The translations under genes and the position numbers were made by a program. Shown piece by piece: positions 7,730-18,500 of a DNA stretch of 64,000 nt; the first letter of the stretch is position 1, and the number at the start of each line of letters is the position of its first letter. The stretch is from positions 48,649 through 112,648 of the forward strand of contig NZ_AQXL01000131.1 of NCBI RefSeq assembly GCF_000376225.1, given 5' to 3'. The notes below the pieces were generated by a model. That model did no database searches, was not told where the DNA came from, and saw only the letters and a list, made by a program, of their open reading frames with translations. This stretch comes from Effusibacillus pohliae DSM 22757. GTDB taxonomy: Bacteria > Bacillota > Bacilli > Tumebacillales > Effusibacillaceae.

Positions 7730-8752
7730 TTATGGCGATTCCGCCGGCGCCCTGCGCCAATCCTCAAATTTCTTCCACGCGTCTCCCGCATCCAGTACGG
7801 AGCGGCCGAGTTCGATTCCCTCTCCCATGTTTTGCACCCGTTCCGTCAGCCACAAACGCAACCCGCTGTTGAGCAGCACCATATTTCGGTACGCATGTTC
7901 TCCTTGCAGCACGCCGGCGATCGACGCAGCCTGTTCGGCGGCCGTCAAATTCGCCGGTTCATTTTCCGCGTGCAGTCCGTATCGCTTTGGATCGATCAGG
8001 TGTTTTTCCATCGTGCCGTCCTGAATCCAATACAAGGCGGAAGGACGGTTGACGGGCACATCCTCCGAACCGTCGATTCCCTGCACGATCATCGCCCGCT
8101 TGTAACCCAGTTTCACCGCCAGCTCCGCCGCCTTTTCGAGAACGGTCGTGTGGAAGACGCCCGCCACCAGATAGTCGGCGTTTGCGAGGTTGAGGAATTT
8201 TTCCGCTGTATTGAGCAGCGTCCGCACCCCGAGCTGTTCGCGAACCGGACGCAGTTGTCTAAGCGGCCGGCAAAAATTTTCCGTGTCGATGAACGCGATC
8301 CCCAATTGATTGAGCATCCGGCCAACCGTTTGCCCGTCGCCGCCTGTCGGAACGCCCGCCTCGCGCAGGATTTCACGCAAGCTGACCCCATACTTGGGCG
8401 GCAGCGTTCCGCTTCCGTGCAAGACGACCGGCACGCCGGCCGCAGCCAAAACGGCCGCCACCGGGATGGTCGCCGCAAACGATTTTGCCCGCCCATCATA
8501 AGGCCCGGCACAATCCAAAACACCGCCGAGCGAATGCGGGATCACGGTGGACCGCTCCCGGGCAGCCTCGATAAACGCGAGCAGTTCGTCGACCGTCTCG
8601 CCTTTCACCCGTTCCGCGATGAAAAATGCGCCGATCTGGGCATCGCTCGCCTGCCCGTCAAAAATCTGTGCGGCCGCTTCCTTGGCCGCTTCGTACGGGA
8701 GATCCTTGGCCCCTTTTTTGCCGCGGCCGACTTCCTTGAGAAATTGCTGCAT
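7730..8752 (-). CDS. TrpD2/YbiB-like anthranilate phosphoribosyltransferase homolog
   Basis: A 340-residue member of the glycosyltransferase family 3 fold, with the helical N-terminal domain (residues about 1-65) and the phosphoribosyl-like domain after it. The PRPP-binding glycine-rich loop of true TrpD (GTGGD..) is replaced by CAGPYDGRAKSFAAT, and KHGN by VLHGSGTLPPKYG. It is therefore unlikely to make phosphoribosyl anthranilate. TrpD2 proteins such as E. coli YbiB bind nucleic acid. It lies between nirD and the glnR-like gene; its role in nitrate assimilation is unknown. The ATG at 8752 follows GGGGCGG. Confidence 0.75.
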   Translation of the reverse strand: MQQFLKEVGRGKKGAKDLPYEAAKEAAAQIFDGQASDAQIGAFFIAERVKGETVDELLAFIEAARERSTVIPHSLGGVLDCAGPYDGRAKSFAATIPVAAVLAAAGVPVVLHGSGTLPPKYGVSLREILREAGVPTGGDGQTVGRMLNQLGIAFIDTENFCRPLRQLRPVREQLGVRTLLNTAEKFLNLANADYLVAGVFHTTVLEKAAELAVKLGYKRAMIVQGIDGSEDVPVNRPSALYWIQDGTMEKHLIDPKRYGLHAENEPANLTAAEQAASIAGVLQGEHAYRNMVLLNSGLRLWLTERVQNMGEGIELGRSVLDAGDAWKKFEDWRRAPAESP

Positions 8753-8900
8753 TGTGTTCCGCCCCTTCGTCGCGATTCCCGCCAAAGCCATACCAACCGA
8801 AAACATACGATGCACCATCCAAACGGCTGCCGTTTCGGGAGACCCGAATCGTTCGCCAACCGGACGCTCTAGCAGGAATCGAAAGTGTATACCAGTCTTC

Positions 8901-9221
8901 CTACATACTGATATACACTTTCTCGTTCACCACGTCTACCTGGAACGTCGTGACACATCCGTTGTCGGGGGCCTGCACATTCCCGTCTCGCAAACAGATT
9001 TTCCAGTCGTGCAGCGGGCAGAATACGTACTCCCCGCAGACGATTCCTTCCGCCAGCGGCCCGCCTTTATGCGGACAGCGGTTTTCCACCGCCCGCACCT
9101 CGCCTGTGCTCAGGCGAAACAATGCGATTTCGCGTCCGTCCACTTTCACCACCCTGCCCGTTTGCACGGTCAGTTCCTGTAATGTGGCCACTTGCAGCCT
9201 GACCGCCTGTACTCCTTTCAT
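8901..9221 (-). CDS. nirD: Nitrite reductase small subunit NirD (Rieske type)
   Basis: A 106-residue Rieske-like [2Fe-2S] protein with CPHKGG and CPLHDW as the two cluster-binding boxes (Cys-X-His and Cys-X2-His). It pairs with NirB to reduce nitrite to ammonium with NADH. The start at 9221 has GGAGGGA upstream. It directly follows nirB. Confidence 0.92.
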   Translation of the reverse strand: MKGVQAVRLQVATLQELTVQTGRVVKVDGREIALFRLSTGEVRAVENRCPHKGGPLAEGIVCGEYVFCPLHDWKICLRDGNVQAPDNGCVTTFQVDVVNEKVYISM

Positions 9222-9339
9222 CGCAATCCCTCCTCGCGAGACTTGTGCATTTTGGGCCTCAATTCCGCCTGGCTGCCGCTCCCACGGGGTCGCCAAAACA
9301 GCTGTCACCCAACCGCGGAGAAGCGGGAAGCACCACCAT

Positions 9340-11786
9340 CTATTGTCTGTCCCCCGCCAGCACCGACAGCTCCTCAAACAGCGAACGAGACTGTTGGTTG
9401 CGGACGATCTCCTGCCACGGATCTTTCAAGACCGACAGCGCCACGTCGATCCGTTCGTTCAACTGGCGGCGGGTTTCCGGATCGTCCAGCACCTGCCGGA
9501 TCGCGTCCACGCCGACCCGTTCCACCCAATAGGACGTGCGTTCCCCGTAGTTGGCGTTTTCCCGGTAGTACTGCAGGAACGCGCCGATCCATTCCATCAC
9601 TTCCGCTTCCGTCTTCACCTTGCACAGCAGATCGCCGGCCCGCACATGCACGCCGCCGTTGCCGCCGACGTAGAGTTCCCAGCCGCCGTCGATTCCCACG
9701 ACGCCCACATCTTTGATTCCCGATTCCGCACAGTTGCGGGGACATCCGGACACCGCCATCTTCACCTTCGCCGGCGTGTTCAGCCGTTCAAATTTTTTCT
9801 CGATGTCGATACCCATCTGGATCGAATTTTGCGTTCCAAACCGGCAAAAATCGCTTCCGACGCACGTTTTGACGGTACGGATCGCCTTGCCGTAAGCAAA
9901 TCCGGACGGCATGTCGAGTTCTTCCCAGATCTTCGGCAAATCTTCCTTTTTCACACCCAACAGATCGAGCCGCTGGCCGCCGGTGATTTTCACCATCGGC
10001 ACCCGGTATTTCTCGGCCACTTCGGCAATCCGTTTCAGTTCTGCAGGCGAGGTGACGCCCCCATAGATGCGGGGGACCACCGAATAGGTGCCGTCCTTTT
10101 GGATGTTGGCGTGCATCCGTTCGTTGACGAAGCGGGACTCCGGCTCGTCCGCATGTGCGTCCGGCCAGAGCAGGTTGAGATAATAATTGAGCGCCGGCCT
10201 GCATTTGGAACATCCTTCCGGCTCATGCCATTCCAGCACGTGCATCACTTCCCGCACGCTCGTCAGACCCTTTTCCCTGATTTCCGCCAGCACTTCTTCC
10301 CGGCTCAGCGATGTGCAGGAACAAATCGGCTCTTTCTGCGCCGCCGCAACCGCGTCGCCCAGGACGTGCTCCAACAGTTGGGCCACCAGCGGTTTGCAGC
10401 CGCCGCAAGAGCGTGACGCCCCGGTGCAGCCCTTGATCTCTTCCACCGAGCACAGCCCTTTTTCGCGGATCGCTCGCACGATTCTGCCCTTCGACACCCC
10501 GTTGCAGCCGCACACGATCTCGTCGTCCGCCATCGCCGCAACGGCAGATGCGCCGCCCGCCCCCCTGGCTGCTCCGCCTGCCGTCGCAGCCGGATTTTCC
10601 AAAATCGACACGCGCCGAATCTGCATCACATCGGTACCGTTTCGCATCATCTGCAAAATGCGGGAACTGTCGCTTGTATCCCCGAACAGCACAGCGCCGA
10701 CCACTTTGTTGTCGCGCACCAGAATTTTTTTGTAGATGCCGGCGAACTCGTCGTGCACGCGGATCGCTCGCGTGTCGGGACTGTCCAGAAACTCGCCGGC
10801 GGAAAATACATCCACCCCCGACACCTTCAGCTTCGTATAGACGATCGAACCTTCGTACGGCGCGGTTTCCACTCCGCAGAGCCGTTTGGCCAGGACCTGC
10901 CCCTGCTCAAACAAAGGCGCCACCAGTCCGTAGACCACCCCGCGGTGCTCCGCGCATTCCCCCACCGCGTACACATGCGGCACGTTCGTTTCCAGATAGT
11001 CGTTGACCACGATGCCGCGGTTGACCTCGATGCCGCTGTCCTTCGCCAGACTTACGTTCGGCTTGATGCCGACCGCCATCACGATCAGATCGGCTGCCTC
11101 CTCCGTGCCGTCCGCAAACCGCAGCCCGGTCGCCCGCTTGCCGCCGAGGATTTCGGCCGACTGCTTTTCCAGCAGGAACCGCATCCCCTGCTTTTCCAGC
11201 TCCCGCTGCAAGAGCTTCGACGCAACCGGGTCCAGCTGCCGCTCCATCAGATTGTCGAAAATGTGAACGACACTGACCTCCATCGACAGGTTGAGCAGCC
11301 CGCGCGCCGCTTCCAGCCCGAGCAATCCGCCGCCGATAACGATCGCTTTTTTGTATTTCTTCGAGGCTTCGATCATCGTCTCACAGTCCTTGATGTCCCG
11401 GAACGGATCACCCCTTCCTTGTCGGTGCCGGGAATCGGCAGCATGAACGGCAGCGAGCCGGTGGCGAGAATCAGATCGTCATACGGTTCCACGATCCCGC
11501 CATCGGTGTAGACCAAACGCTTCTCCGTATCGATTTTCGTCACCGTCTGACCGGCGTGCAGCATGATTCCGTTTTGCTCATACCAATCCCAGTCATTCAG
11601 CACGATGTCCCGGATGTCCGCATCGCCTGCCAGCACGGATGACAACAAAATCCGGTTGTAGTTCGGATGCGGCTCTTTGCCAAAAATGGTGATCGCAAAC
11701 CGGTCCGGCGCCAGCTGCAGAATCTCCTCGACGCACCGGACGCCGGCCATTCCGTTACCGACCAGCACCAATTTTTGCTTGTTCAT
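9340..11786 (-). pseudogene. nirB: Nitrite reductase large subunit NirB, frameshifted
   Basis: Two frames together give a complete NirB/NasD. The first (from 11786) starts MNKQKLVLVGNGMAGVRC with the FAD-binding fold and ends abnormally after GTDKEGVI. The second continues MIEASKKYKKAIVIGGGLLG with NAD binding, two BFD-like [2Fe-2S] modules (CGCNGVSKG..CGGC; CSCTSL..CSKC) and the sirohaem/4Fe-4S ligands CVGSDFC and CPRNC. One missing T near 11402 explains the break and restores about 815 residues. NAD(P)H-dependent reduction of nitrite to ammonium is expected if the shift is a sequencing error. The gene overlaps nasC by 32 bases. Confidence 0.88.
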
Positions 11787-13935
11787 GTTCTTTCTCCCTT
11801 TCGCTTCCGGTTCTGATTTTCCTAAACGAGACGGCGCACAATTTAAACTCCGGCATCCGCGACTCCGGGTCCAGTTCCGGGCTGGTCAGCCGGTTGACGG
11901 ACCGTTCCTCCTCCCAGTGCATCGGCACAAACAGGGTGTCCGGCCGGATGGATGGGGTGATTTTCACCCGGTATTGCACGGTTCCCCGGCGGCTCGCCAG
12001 TTCCACCCAATCGCCATCTTCGATCCCGTTGGCCGCCGCCGTCTCCGGATGCATCTCGACATACGGTTCGGGGCACCTCGCGTTCAATGACACCGTCCGC
12101 CGGGTCTGCACCCCCGTCAAATAGTGGTTGATCAGGCGGCCGGTCGTCAGCCGATAGGGATAGTCGCCGTCAGGCAGTTCGCCCGCTTCCCTGCATTCAA
12201 CCGGATGAAACATCGCCTTGCCGTGCGGATGGGCAAACCGCTCGGCAAACAGCCGCTCCGTGCCCGGATGCTCCTCTGCCGGGCAGGGCCAAAAAACGCC
12301 CTTTTGCCGCTCGATCTTTTCGTAACTGATGCCGGAATAATCCGCCTTGCCGCCTTTGCTCGCCAACCGCAGCTCTTCGAAAATCGCTTGCGGCGAGTCG
12401 TACGCGAAAAACCGTCCTTTGCCCAGACGTTCCGCCAGATCGCACAAAATCCGCCAGTCCGCCCGCGCCTGCCCGGGCGGCCGCTGCGCCGCCCGGCGCA
12501 GAATCACGCGGCCTTCCAGATTCGTCATGGTTCCCTCGTCTTCCGTCCAGGCGGAACCGGGCAGCACGATATCGGCCATTTTCGCCGTTTCGCTTAAAAA
12601 GAGATCGACCACCACCAACGTATCCAGCGCCGCCACCGCCCGTTTCACCAGGTTGCTGTTCGGGCTGGAAGTGACCGGATTGGACGCGAGCACGAACAAG
12701 CCTTTGATTTCGCCGGCCGCCATCGCTTCAAACAGCTCATAGGCCGATTTTCCCTTGCCCGGCAGTTCCCGTTCGTCGATCCCCCAAACGGAAGCGATGT
12801 ACCGGCGGTGTTCCGGATGCTCGATCGAACGGTAGCCGGGCAGCTGATCCGCTTTCTGGCCGTGTTCCCGCCCGCCCTGGCCGTTGGCCTGACCGGTCAC
12901 CGCCCCGTAGCCGCAGCCAGGCCGGCCGATTTTGCCGGATGCCAGCACCAGATTGAGACAGCTCAGCACATTGTCGACACCGCGTGCGTGCTGCTCGATA
13001 CCGCGCGCCGTGTACAGAATCGCCGTCTCCGCCTGCCCGTACCAACGCGCAATCTGGCGGATGTGTTCCACCGGCACGTCGGTGATCTGCGCCACCCTTT
13101 CCGGCGTATAAGAACGGACCGTCCGTTTCACCTGCTCGAATCCGATCGTGCGGTTCTCGATAAAATCGGAGTCGATCCAGTTCTCTTCGATCATCACGTG
13201 CAGAATGCCGTTCATCAGCGCCAGATCGGTTCCCGGCCGAATCGGGACGTGCAGATCGGCCAGCTTCGCCGTGCCGGTTGCCCGCGGATCGACAACCACG
13301 ATCTTCGCCCCGTTTTTCTTCGCCTGCAGCAGGTAGGGAAGGATGGTCGGCTGGCAGTCGGCCAGATTCGCGCCGACGATCAAAATGAACCGGGCGAGCG
13401 GGATGTCATGCAACGGAACCGTCATTCCCCTGTCGATCCCGAACGCCTTGTTCATGGCGGCCGCCGCCGAGGACATGCAGTAACGCCCGTTGTAGTCGAT
13501 GTTGCGGGTGCCAAGCGCCACCCGGGCGAATTTTCCGAGCAGATACGCCTTTTCGTTGGTCAACGACCCGCCGCCGTAAACGGCCACCGCGTCACGCCCG
13601 TGCCGCTTCTGGATCGAGGCGAATCGCTCTGCGATCTCATCGATCGCTTCCTCCCATGTGGCGAGTGAGAATTGCCCGTTTTTCCGGATCAGGGGCACCG
13701 TCAGCCGTTCCCGGTGGCGGACATGTTCATGCGCGGCGATTCCTTTCAGGCAGGCTCTGCCGGATGCGACCGGAAATTCTCTCACCGGCTGCACGCCCGT
13801 TATTTTGGATTGAACCGGATCGACGCGCAGTTCAAGCGCACACTGCATGCTGCAAAAGCAGCAGTGGCTGGCGACGCCGACTTCAGGTGCCGTCTGGTCG
13901 ACCTTGGTTTGAAACGTATGCAGCAAGTTCTGCAT
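11755..13935 (-). CDS. nasC: Assimilatory nitrate reductase catalytic subunit
   Basis: A 726-residue molybdopterin oxidoreductase of the NasC/NarB type. An N-terminal 4Fe-4S site uses C24, C27, C31 and C61 (CCFCSMQC..ACLKG). The molybdopterin-binding and C-terminal molydopterin dinucleotide domains follow (TGRLINHYLTGVQTRR, MHPETAAANGIEDGDWVEL). No twin-arginine signal is present, so it acts in the cytoplasm, reducing nitrate to nitrite for NirBD. A NasB-like electron-transfer partner is not in the window. The ATG has AAGGAGGTCC upstream. A long structured leader and two GlnR/TnrA boxes precede it. Confidence 0.93.
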   Translation of the reverse strand: MQNLLHTFQTKVDQTAPEVGVASHCCFCSMQCALELRVDPVQSKITGVQPVREFPVASGRACLKGIAAHEHVRHRERLTVPLIRKNGQFSLATWEEAIDEIAERFASIQKRHGRDAVAVYGGGSLTNEKAYLLGKFARVALGTRNIDYNGRYCMSSAAAAMNKAFGIDRGMTVPLHDIPLARFILIVGANLADCQPTILPYLLQAKKNGAKIVVVDPRATGTAKLADLHVPIRPGTDLALMNGILHVMIEENWIDSDFIENRTIGFEQVKRTVRSYTPERVAQITDVPVEHIRQIARWYGQAETAILYTARGIEQHARGVDNVLSCLNLVLASGKIGRPGCGYGAVTGQANGQGGREHGQKADQLPGYRSIEHPEHRRYIASVWGIDERELPGKGKSAYELFEAMAAGEIKGLFVLASNPVTSSPNSNLVKRAVAALDTLVVVDLFLSETAKMADIVLPGSAWTEDEGTMTNLEGRVILRRAAQRPPGQARADWRILCDLAERLGKGRFFAYDSPQAIFEELRLASKGGKADYSGISYEKIERQKGVFWPCPAEEHPGTERLFAERFAHPHGKAMFHPVECREAGELPDGDYPYRLTTGRLINHYLTGVQTRRTVSLNARCPEPYVEMHPETAAANGIEDGDWVELASRRGTVQYRVKITPSIRPDTLFVPMHWEEERSVNRLTSPELDPESRMPEFKLCAVSFRKIRTGSEREKEHEQAKIGAGR

Positions 13936-14022
13936 GTGGACCGGACCTCCTTTGCATTTGCCAGTGGCTGCCTCGCCCGAGTACCGGCCCCGTTGCCCGC
14001 AACCGCATAAAGCGAAATAATC

Positions 14023-14102
14023 GAAGCCCTGACACGAACCTGTTGCCCGTCCGGGAGGACACTACGTCCCGGCGGACCGCACGCAGGTTGCTGCAGGGCT
14101 TC
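14023..14102 (-). ncRNA. Structured 5' leader of the nas operon
   Basis: On the minus strand three helices nest: GAAGCCCTG (14094-14102) with CAGGGCTTC (14023-14031), then AACCTG with CAGGTT, then GTCCG with CGGAC, around an apical GGAC/GTCC hairpin. Internal loops separate the helices. The rod begins just after the start predicted from the upstream GlnR/TnrA box. It is followed by about 85 bases before nasC and no clear terminator. I do not recognise it as a named riboswitch class. Confidence 0.5.
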
Positions 14103-14117
14103 ATTGCCGCAACACGA

Positions 14118-14137
14118 TTTTGACAACATTGTCAAAA
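14118..14137. promoter_or_regulatory. Perfect 20-bp palindrome in the nas promoter
   Basis: TTTTGACAACATTGTCAAAA has two perfect 9-bp arms. It covers the region between the proximal GlnR/TnrA box and the likely start of nas transcription, overlapping a possible -10 (CAAAAT, 14117-14122, minus strand). A second regulator could bind here. It does not match the GlnR box, and I could not assign a family. Confidence 0.55.
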
Positions 14138-14154
14138 CACGGTCTCTTGATATG

Positions 14155-14171
14155 TGTTATTTTTTCTAACA
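14155..14171. promoter_or_regulatory. Proximal GlnR/TnrA box of the nas operon
   Basis: TGTTATTTTTTCTAACA fits TGTNA-N7-TNACA. Its centre is about 50 bases upstream of the inferred nasC start of transcription, a position suited to activation under nitrogen limitation. Confidence 0.75.
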
Positions 14172-14217
14172 TGTACCTTCATTATATACAGGAGGAGGGC
14201 GGTTAGCAAGAGGTTTG

Positions 14218-14234
14218 TGTTAGATTTTCTGACA
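14218..14234. promoter_or_regulatory. Distal GlnR/TnrA box of the nas operon
   Basis: TGTTAGATTTTCTGACA is a second exact match, 63 bases upstream of the first (about six helical turns). Paired boxes on the same face could allow cooperative binding or looping. Confidence 0.7.
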
Positions 14235-14275
14235 TACAATGATTAATCAGGGTTGAGGGATCAGGAGCTTGTTAG

Positions 14276-14428
14276 TCAGCAAATCACAAAACGGAAAACA
14301 TCGGAGCAGGTTATCTGAAAATAGCCAACTGTTTGGAAGCAGGCAAACAGGAGGGTGCCAACAAGCAGATGGCGGCGTTTGAAAGACAGTTGGAAACGAA
14401 CCAACAGCGAACCGGCCGCATAGACTAG
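14276..14428 (+). pseudogene. 3' remnant of an unidentified helical-repeat protein
   Basis: An open stretch without a start codon or ribosome-binding site reads GAGYLKIANCLEAGKQEG, then ANKQMAAFERQLETNQQRTG, and stops at 14428. The pattern resembles C-terminal FIMAH-like helical modules of secreted proteins, but the match is weak. Lying between the nas promoter and trmD, where rplS would be expected, it may mark a rearrangement joint. Confidence 0.25.
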
Positions 14429-14467
14429 ATCGGGGTCGCCTCTCCGGCATCGTTCAGGGGATACAGC

Positions 14468-15226
14468 TCATGATGTCCGGGGAGGGGCCCCGCCTTCTTC
14501 TGCGGCGATTTCCTGCAGCCACCGGCGATCCTGCTCCGTCAGTTCCGCCCGCTCAAGCAGATCGGGACGCCGCAGGTAGGTGCGACGCAGGGATTCTCGC
14601 CGGCGCCACTGCTCGATTTTTTCATGATGGCCCGACAGCAGCACATCCGGCACTTTCCAGCCGCGAAACTCGTATGGGCGCGTGTAATGGGGATGTTCCA
14701 GCAGGCCGTTGCGGAACGAATCAAGTTCAGCCGACGCATCGTTCCCCAGCACCCCCGGCAGCAGGCGGACCACCGAGTCGATGATCGCCATCGCCGGGAT
14801 CTCGCCGCCGGTCAGCACATAATCGCCGATCGAGATCTCATCGGTGATCAGATGCTGGCGAATCCGTTCATCGTACCCTTCATAATGGCCGCAAATCAAG
14901 ATCAGATGCTGTTCCCGCGCCAACTCCAGCGCCCGTTCCTGCGTATACGGAACTCCCTGCGGGCAGGTGAGAATAATCCGCGGTTTGGTGTCAGATTGTT
15001 CGAGCAGCGATTCGACCGCCGCAAAAATCGGCTCCGGCTTCAGCACCATGCCGCCTCCGCCGCCATACGGAGTATCGTCCACCGTCTGGTGCTTGTTCGT
15101 CGAGAACTTGCGAAAATCGGTCACGCCGATCTGCACAGCGCCAGACGTCCGGGCACGGCCGATGATGCTTGCGGACAAAACGCCCTCGAACATCTCAGGA
15201 AACAAAGTCACAATGTCGATCTTCAT
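14468..15226 (-). CDS. trmD: tRNA (guanine-37-N1) methyltransferase TrmD
   Basis: Methylates G37 of tRNAs using S-adenosylmethionine to prevent +1 frameshifting. The 252-residue SPOUT protein shows [15 protein letters not shown] at the start, the knot motif region [11 protein letters not shown] and [10 protein letters not shown]. The ATG at 15226 overlaps the rimM stop (TGATG). Unlike in most Bacillales, rplS does not follow. Confidence 0.97.
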   Translation of the reverse strand: MKIDIVTLFPEMFEGVLSASIIGRARTSGAVQIGVTDFRKFSTNKHQTVDDTPYGGGGGMVLKPEPIFAAVESLLEQSDTKPRIILTCPQGVPYTQERALELAREQHLILICGHYEGYDERIRQHLITDEISIGDYVLTGGEIPAMAIIDSVVRLLPGVLGNDASAELDSFRNGLLEHPHYTRPYEFRGWKVPDVLLSGHHEKIEQWRRRESLRRTYLRRPDLLERAELTEQDRRWLQEIAAEEGGAPPRTS

Positions 15227-15747
15227 CAATCGATCAAACCTTCCAGCAAATGGACGCGAACCAGTTTGTTTTCCACATCGACGTGTTTGATGCAGTCGGG
15301 AATTGCCGGCAACAGGATGTCCTTGCCTTTCGGCGGCCTGACGACATATACGTCATTGGCGCCCGGCTGCAGCACCTCGACCAATTCCCCCAACTCTTCG
15401 CCATCCTCCGTGATCACGCGGCAGCCGACCAATTCGAAAATGTAATTGCTGCCCTCCGGCAGCGGCTGCAAGTCCGATTCGCGGATCATCAGTTCGCCGC
15501 CCTTGTATTTTTCCACGTCGTTGATCGAAGGATGTCCCGCAAACTTCAACAAATAGAATTTTTTATGTACGCGCGCCGATTCGACGACCAGTTCGACCGG
15601 CTCCGGAAAATCGGGGTGCACCAACAGCAATCTGGACCCTTTTATAAACCGCTTGTCCGGAAAATCGGTATGGCTGATGACGCGCACTTCCCCCCGGATG
15701 CCTTGCGTATTGACAAGTGAACCGACACGGATCAGCCGTTCCTGCAC
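15226..15747 (-). CDS. rimM: 16S rRNA processing protein RimM
   Basis: Assembly factor for the 30S head that binds ribosomal protein S19. An N-terminal RimM barrel ([18 protein letters not shown]) and a C-terminal PRC-barrel ([21 protein letters not shown]) fill about 173 residues. The GTG at 15747 lies 8-10 bases after AAGGGGG; an in-frame GTG nine bases earlier sits on top of that site and is less likely. Confidence 0.95.
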   Translation of the reverse strand: MQERLIRVGSLVNTQGIRGEVRVISHTDFPDKRFIKGSRLLLVHPDFPEPVELVVESARVHKKFYLLKFAGHPSINDVEKYKGGELMIRESDLQPLPEGSNYIFELVGCRVITEDGEELGELVEVLQPGANDVYVVRPPKGKDILLPAIPDCIKHVDVENKLVRVHLLEGLID

Positions 15748-15814
15748 AGCGATCACCCCCTTATCTCCAGCATGCCCTGTTCCGGTTGCTCCTACATAGG
15801 TTGGGCTTCATCGG

Positions 15815-15871
15815 GTTCCCAACAGAGCAAGCGGAATCCACTTCGGAGCTTCGCGTCACTTGGCTGGGAAC
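15815..15871. repeat. Intergenic hairpin repeat, copy A
   Basis: GTTCCCAACAGAG pairs imperfectly with CTTGGCTGGGAAC around a core containing AGCTTCGCGTCACTT. Related hairpins with a TCACTT core lie at 25395-25470 and 37039-37092. A short CAGGGT/ACCCTG hairpin follows at 15876-15892. Confidence 0.5.
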
Positions 15872-15907
15872 AGTTCAGGGTCGAAAACCCTGAGATTTCC
15901 GACCCTG

Positions 15908-16135
15908 TTACAGGATATCCACGGTCGCCCGCTTGTCTTCCTGCAAGGCGGCCGCGGCCACGACGGTGCGGATCGCTTTCGCGATCCGTCCCTGTTTTCC
16001 GATAATCTTGCCGGCATCCCCCGGCGCCACGCTCAATTGATACACCACCGAATCGCCGTTCGCCGTTTCCGTGACCCGAACCTGATCGGGATGATCCACA
16101 AGCGCCTTGGCAATCAGTTCAACAAGTTGTTTCAT
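15908..16135 (-). CDS. khpA: KH-domain RNA-binding protein KhpA (YlqC)
   Basis: A 75-residue single KH-domain protein with GDAGKIIGKQGRIAKAIRTVV as the GXXG-bearing RNA-binding loop. It partners KhpB (Jag) in cell-elongation control in other Firmicutes. It lies directly between rpsP and rimM, the conserved position; ylqD is absent. Confidence 0.93.
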   Translation of the reverse strand: MKQLVELIAKALVDHPDQVRVTETANGDSVVYQLSVAPGDAGKIIGKQGRIAKAIRTVVAAAALQEDKRATVDIL

Positions 16136-16164
16136 CGCCAAGCCCTCCCGACATTGGAGTGGAC

Positions 16165-16428
16165 TTACTTCATCTCGTGAACTTTCTTCAGGATGCCCGT
16201 CTTGCTGAACAGGTTGCGAACCGTATCGGACGGTTGCGCACCGGTTTTCAGCCACTTGATCGCTTTCTCTTCATCGATGTTGATCTGAGCCGGCTGCGTA
16301 ACCGGATTGTAAGTACCGATCTCCTCGATGAAACGGCCGTCTCTCGGCGAACGCGAGTCGGCCACCACCACGCGGTAGAACGGAGCTTTTTTGGCCCCCA
16401 TGCGCTTCAAACGGATTTTCACTGCCAT
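16165..16428 (-). CDS. rpsP: 30S ribosomal protein S16
   Basis: An 87-residue S16 with [20 protein letters not shown] and [14 protein letters not shown]. The ATG at 16428 is chosen because S16 begins MAVKIRL. It follows ffh in the ylxM-ffh-rpsP-khpA-rimM-trmD operon. Confidence 0.98.
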   Translation of the reverse strand: MAVKIRLKRMGAKKAPFYRVVVADSRSPRDGRFIEEIGTYNPVTQPAQINIDEEKAIKWLKTGAQPSDTVRNLFSKTGILKKVHEMK

Positions 16429-16501
16429 CGTTTTCACCCCCTAGCTAAAGTCAGCTTGACTATTATATCAATTCACTCCCGGTAAGGGAATGAAAAATTG
16501 G

Positions 16502-17866
<1,365 letters not shown>

Positions 17867-17935
17867 ACACAACCTCCTTTCCCTGGCGCAGGCGGACTCG
17901 CCTGCCCGTTTTCTCCCGTCACATTGTTGCGAGGG

Positions 17936-18292
17936 TTACGTCATCTCGCTCTCCCCGTCGTGCCGCAGCAGGCGAACCATCCGGAGCAAATCCTGTTTTT
18001 CTGCGTCGGTGATCGGCAAACGGCCGATCCTGTCCAGCAGTTCGCCGCACAAACGGACCCGCTGTTCGTGCCGCTCCAACAGCCTGAGCGTCTGTTCGTA
18101 TTCTTCCAGTTGCGTTTCCGAGCGGCGGATGTTGTCGTGCACCGCCTGCCGGGAAACGTGATATTGTTCCGCGATCTCCGCAAGCGACAGATCGTCGTGA
18201 TAATAGAGTTCCATAAAAAGGCGCTGCTTCTCTGTCAGCAACGCACCGTAAAAATCGTACAACAGGTTCATGCGTGTCGTTTTTTCCAGCAT
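17936..18292 (-). CDS. ylxM: SRP-associated helix-turn-helix protein YlxM
   Basis: A 118-residue protein with a sigma-70 region 4-like helix-turn-helix ([39 protein letters not shown]). YlxM binds the Ffh-SRP RNA complex in streptococci. It heads the operon with ffh. The ATG at 18292 gives the family start [15 protein letters not shown]. Confidence 0.92.
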   Translation of the reverse strand: MLEKTTRMNLLYDFYGALLTEKQRLFMELYYHDDLSLAEIAEQYHVSRQAVHDNIRRSETQLEEYEQTLRLLERHEQRVRLCGELLDRIGRLPITDAEKQDLLRMVRLLRHDGESEMT

Positions 18293-18345
18293 CGAGTACC
18301 ACGCCTTCGTCCTGTCAAGATCAAAACCTTTACAGCACAACACTC

Positions 18346-18374
18346 ATCTTACTGGAACCGGCGGAGGCTGTCAA
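18346..18374 (-). promoter_or_regulatory. Sigma-A promoter of the ylxM-ffh-rpsP operon
   Basis: On the minus strand TTGACA, a 17-base spacer and TAAGAT give a near-consensus housekeeping promoter about 50 bases before the ylxM start. It separates the ylxM operon from ftsY. Confidence 0.75.
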
Positions 18375-18500
18375 GTGCCCGCGTTCCGCTGACGTTGTCC
18401 GCCCGCCTCCTCTGAACAAGATTTTGCGGGGCCCCGCCTGGCCCGACCTGGCACTTTTTTAGTGCGAAAGCGCGACTTGCGCCGGAAAGCGAGCGAACCG

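Noticed and set aside
18415..18470. GCGGGGCCCCGC palindrome as the ftsY terminator
   Set aside because: It is not followed by a T-run on the minus strand, so I did not list it as a terminator.
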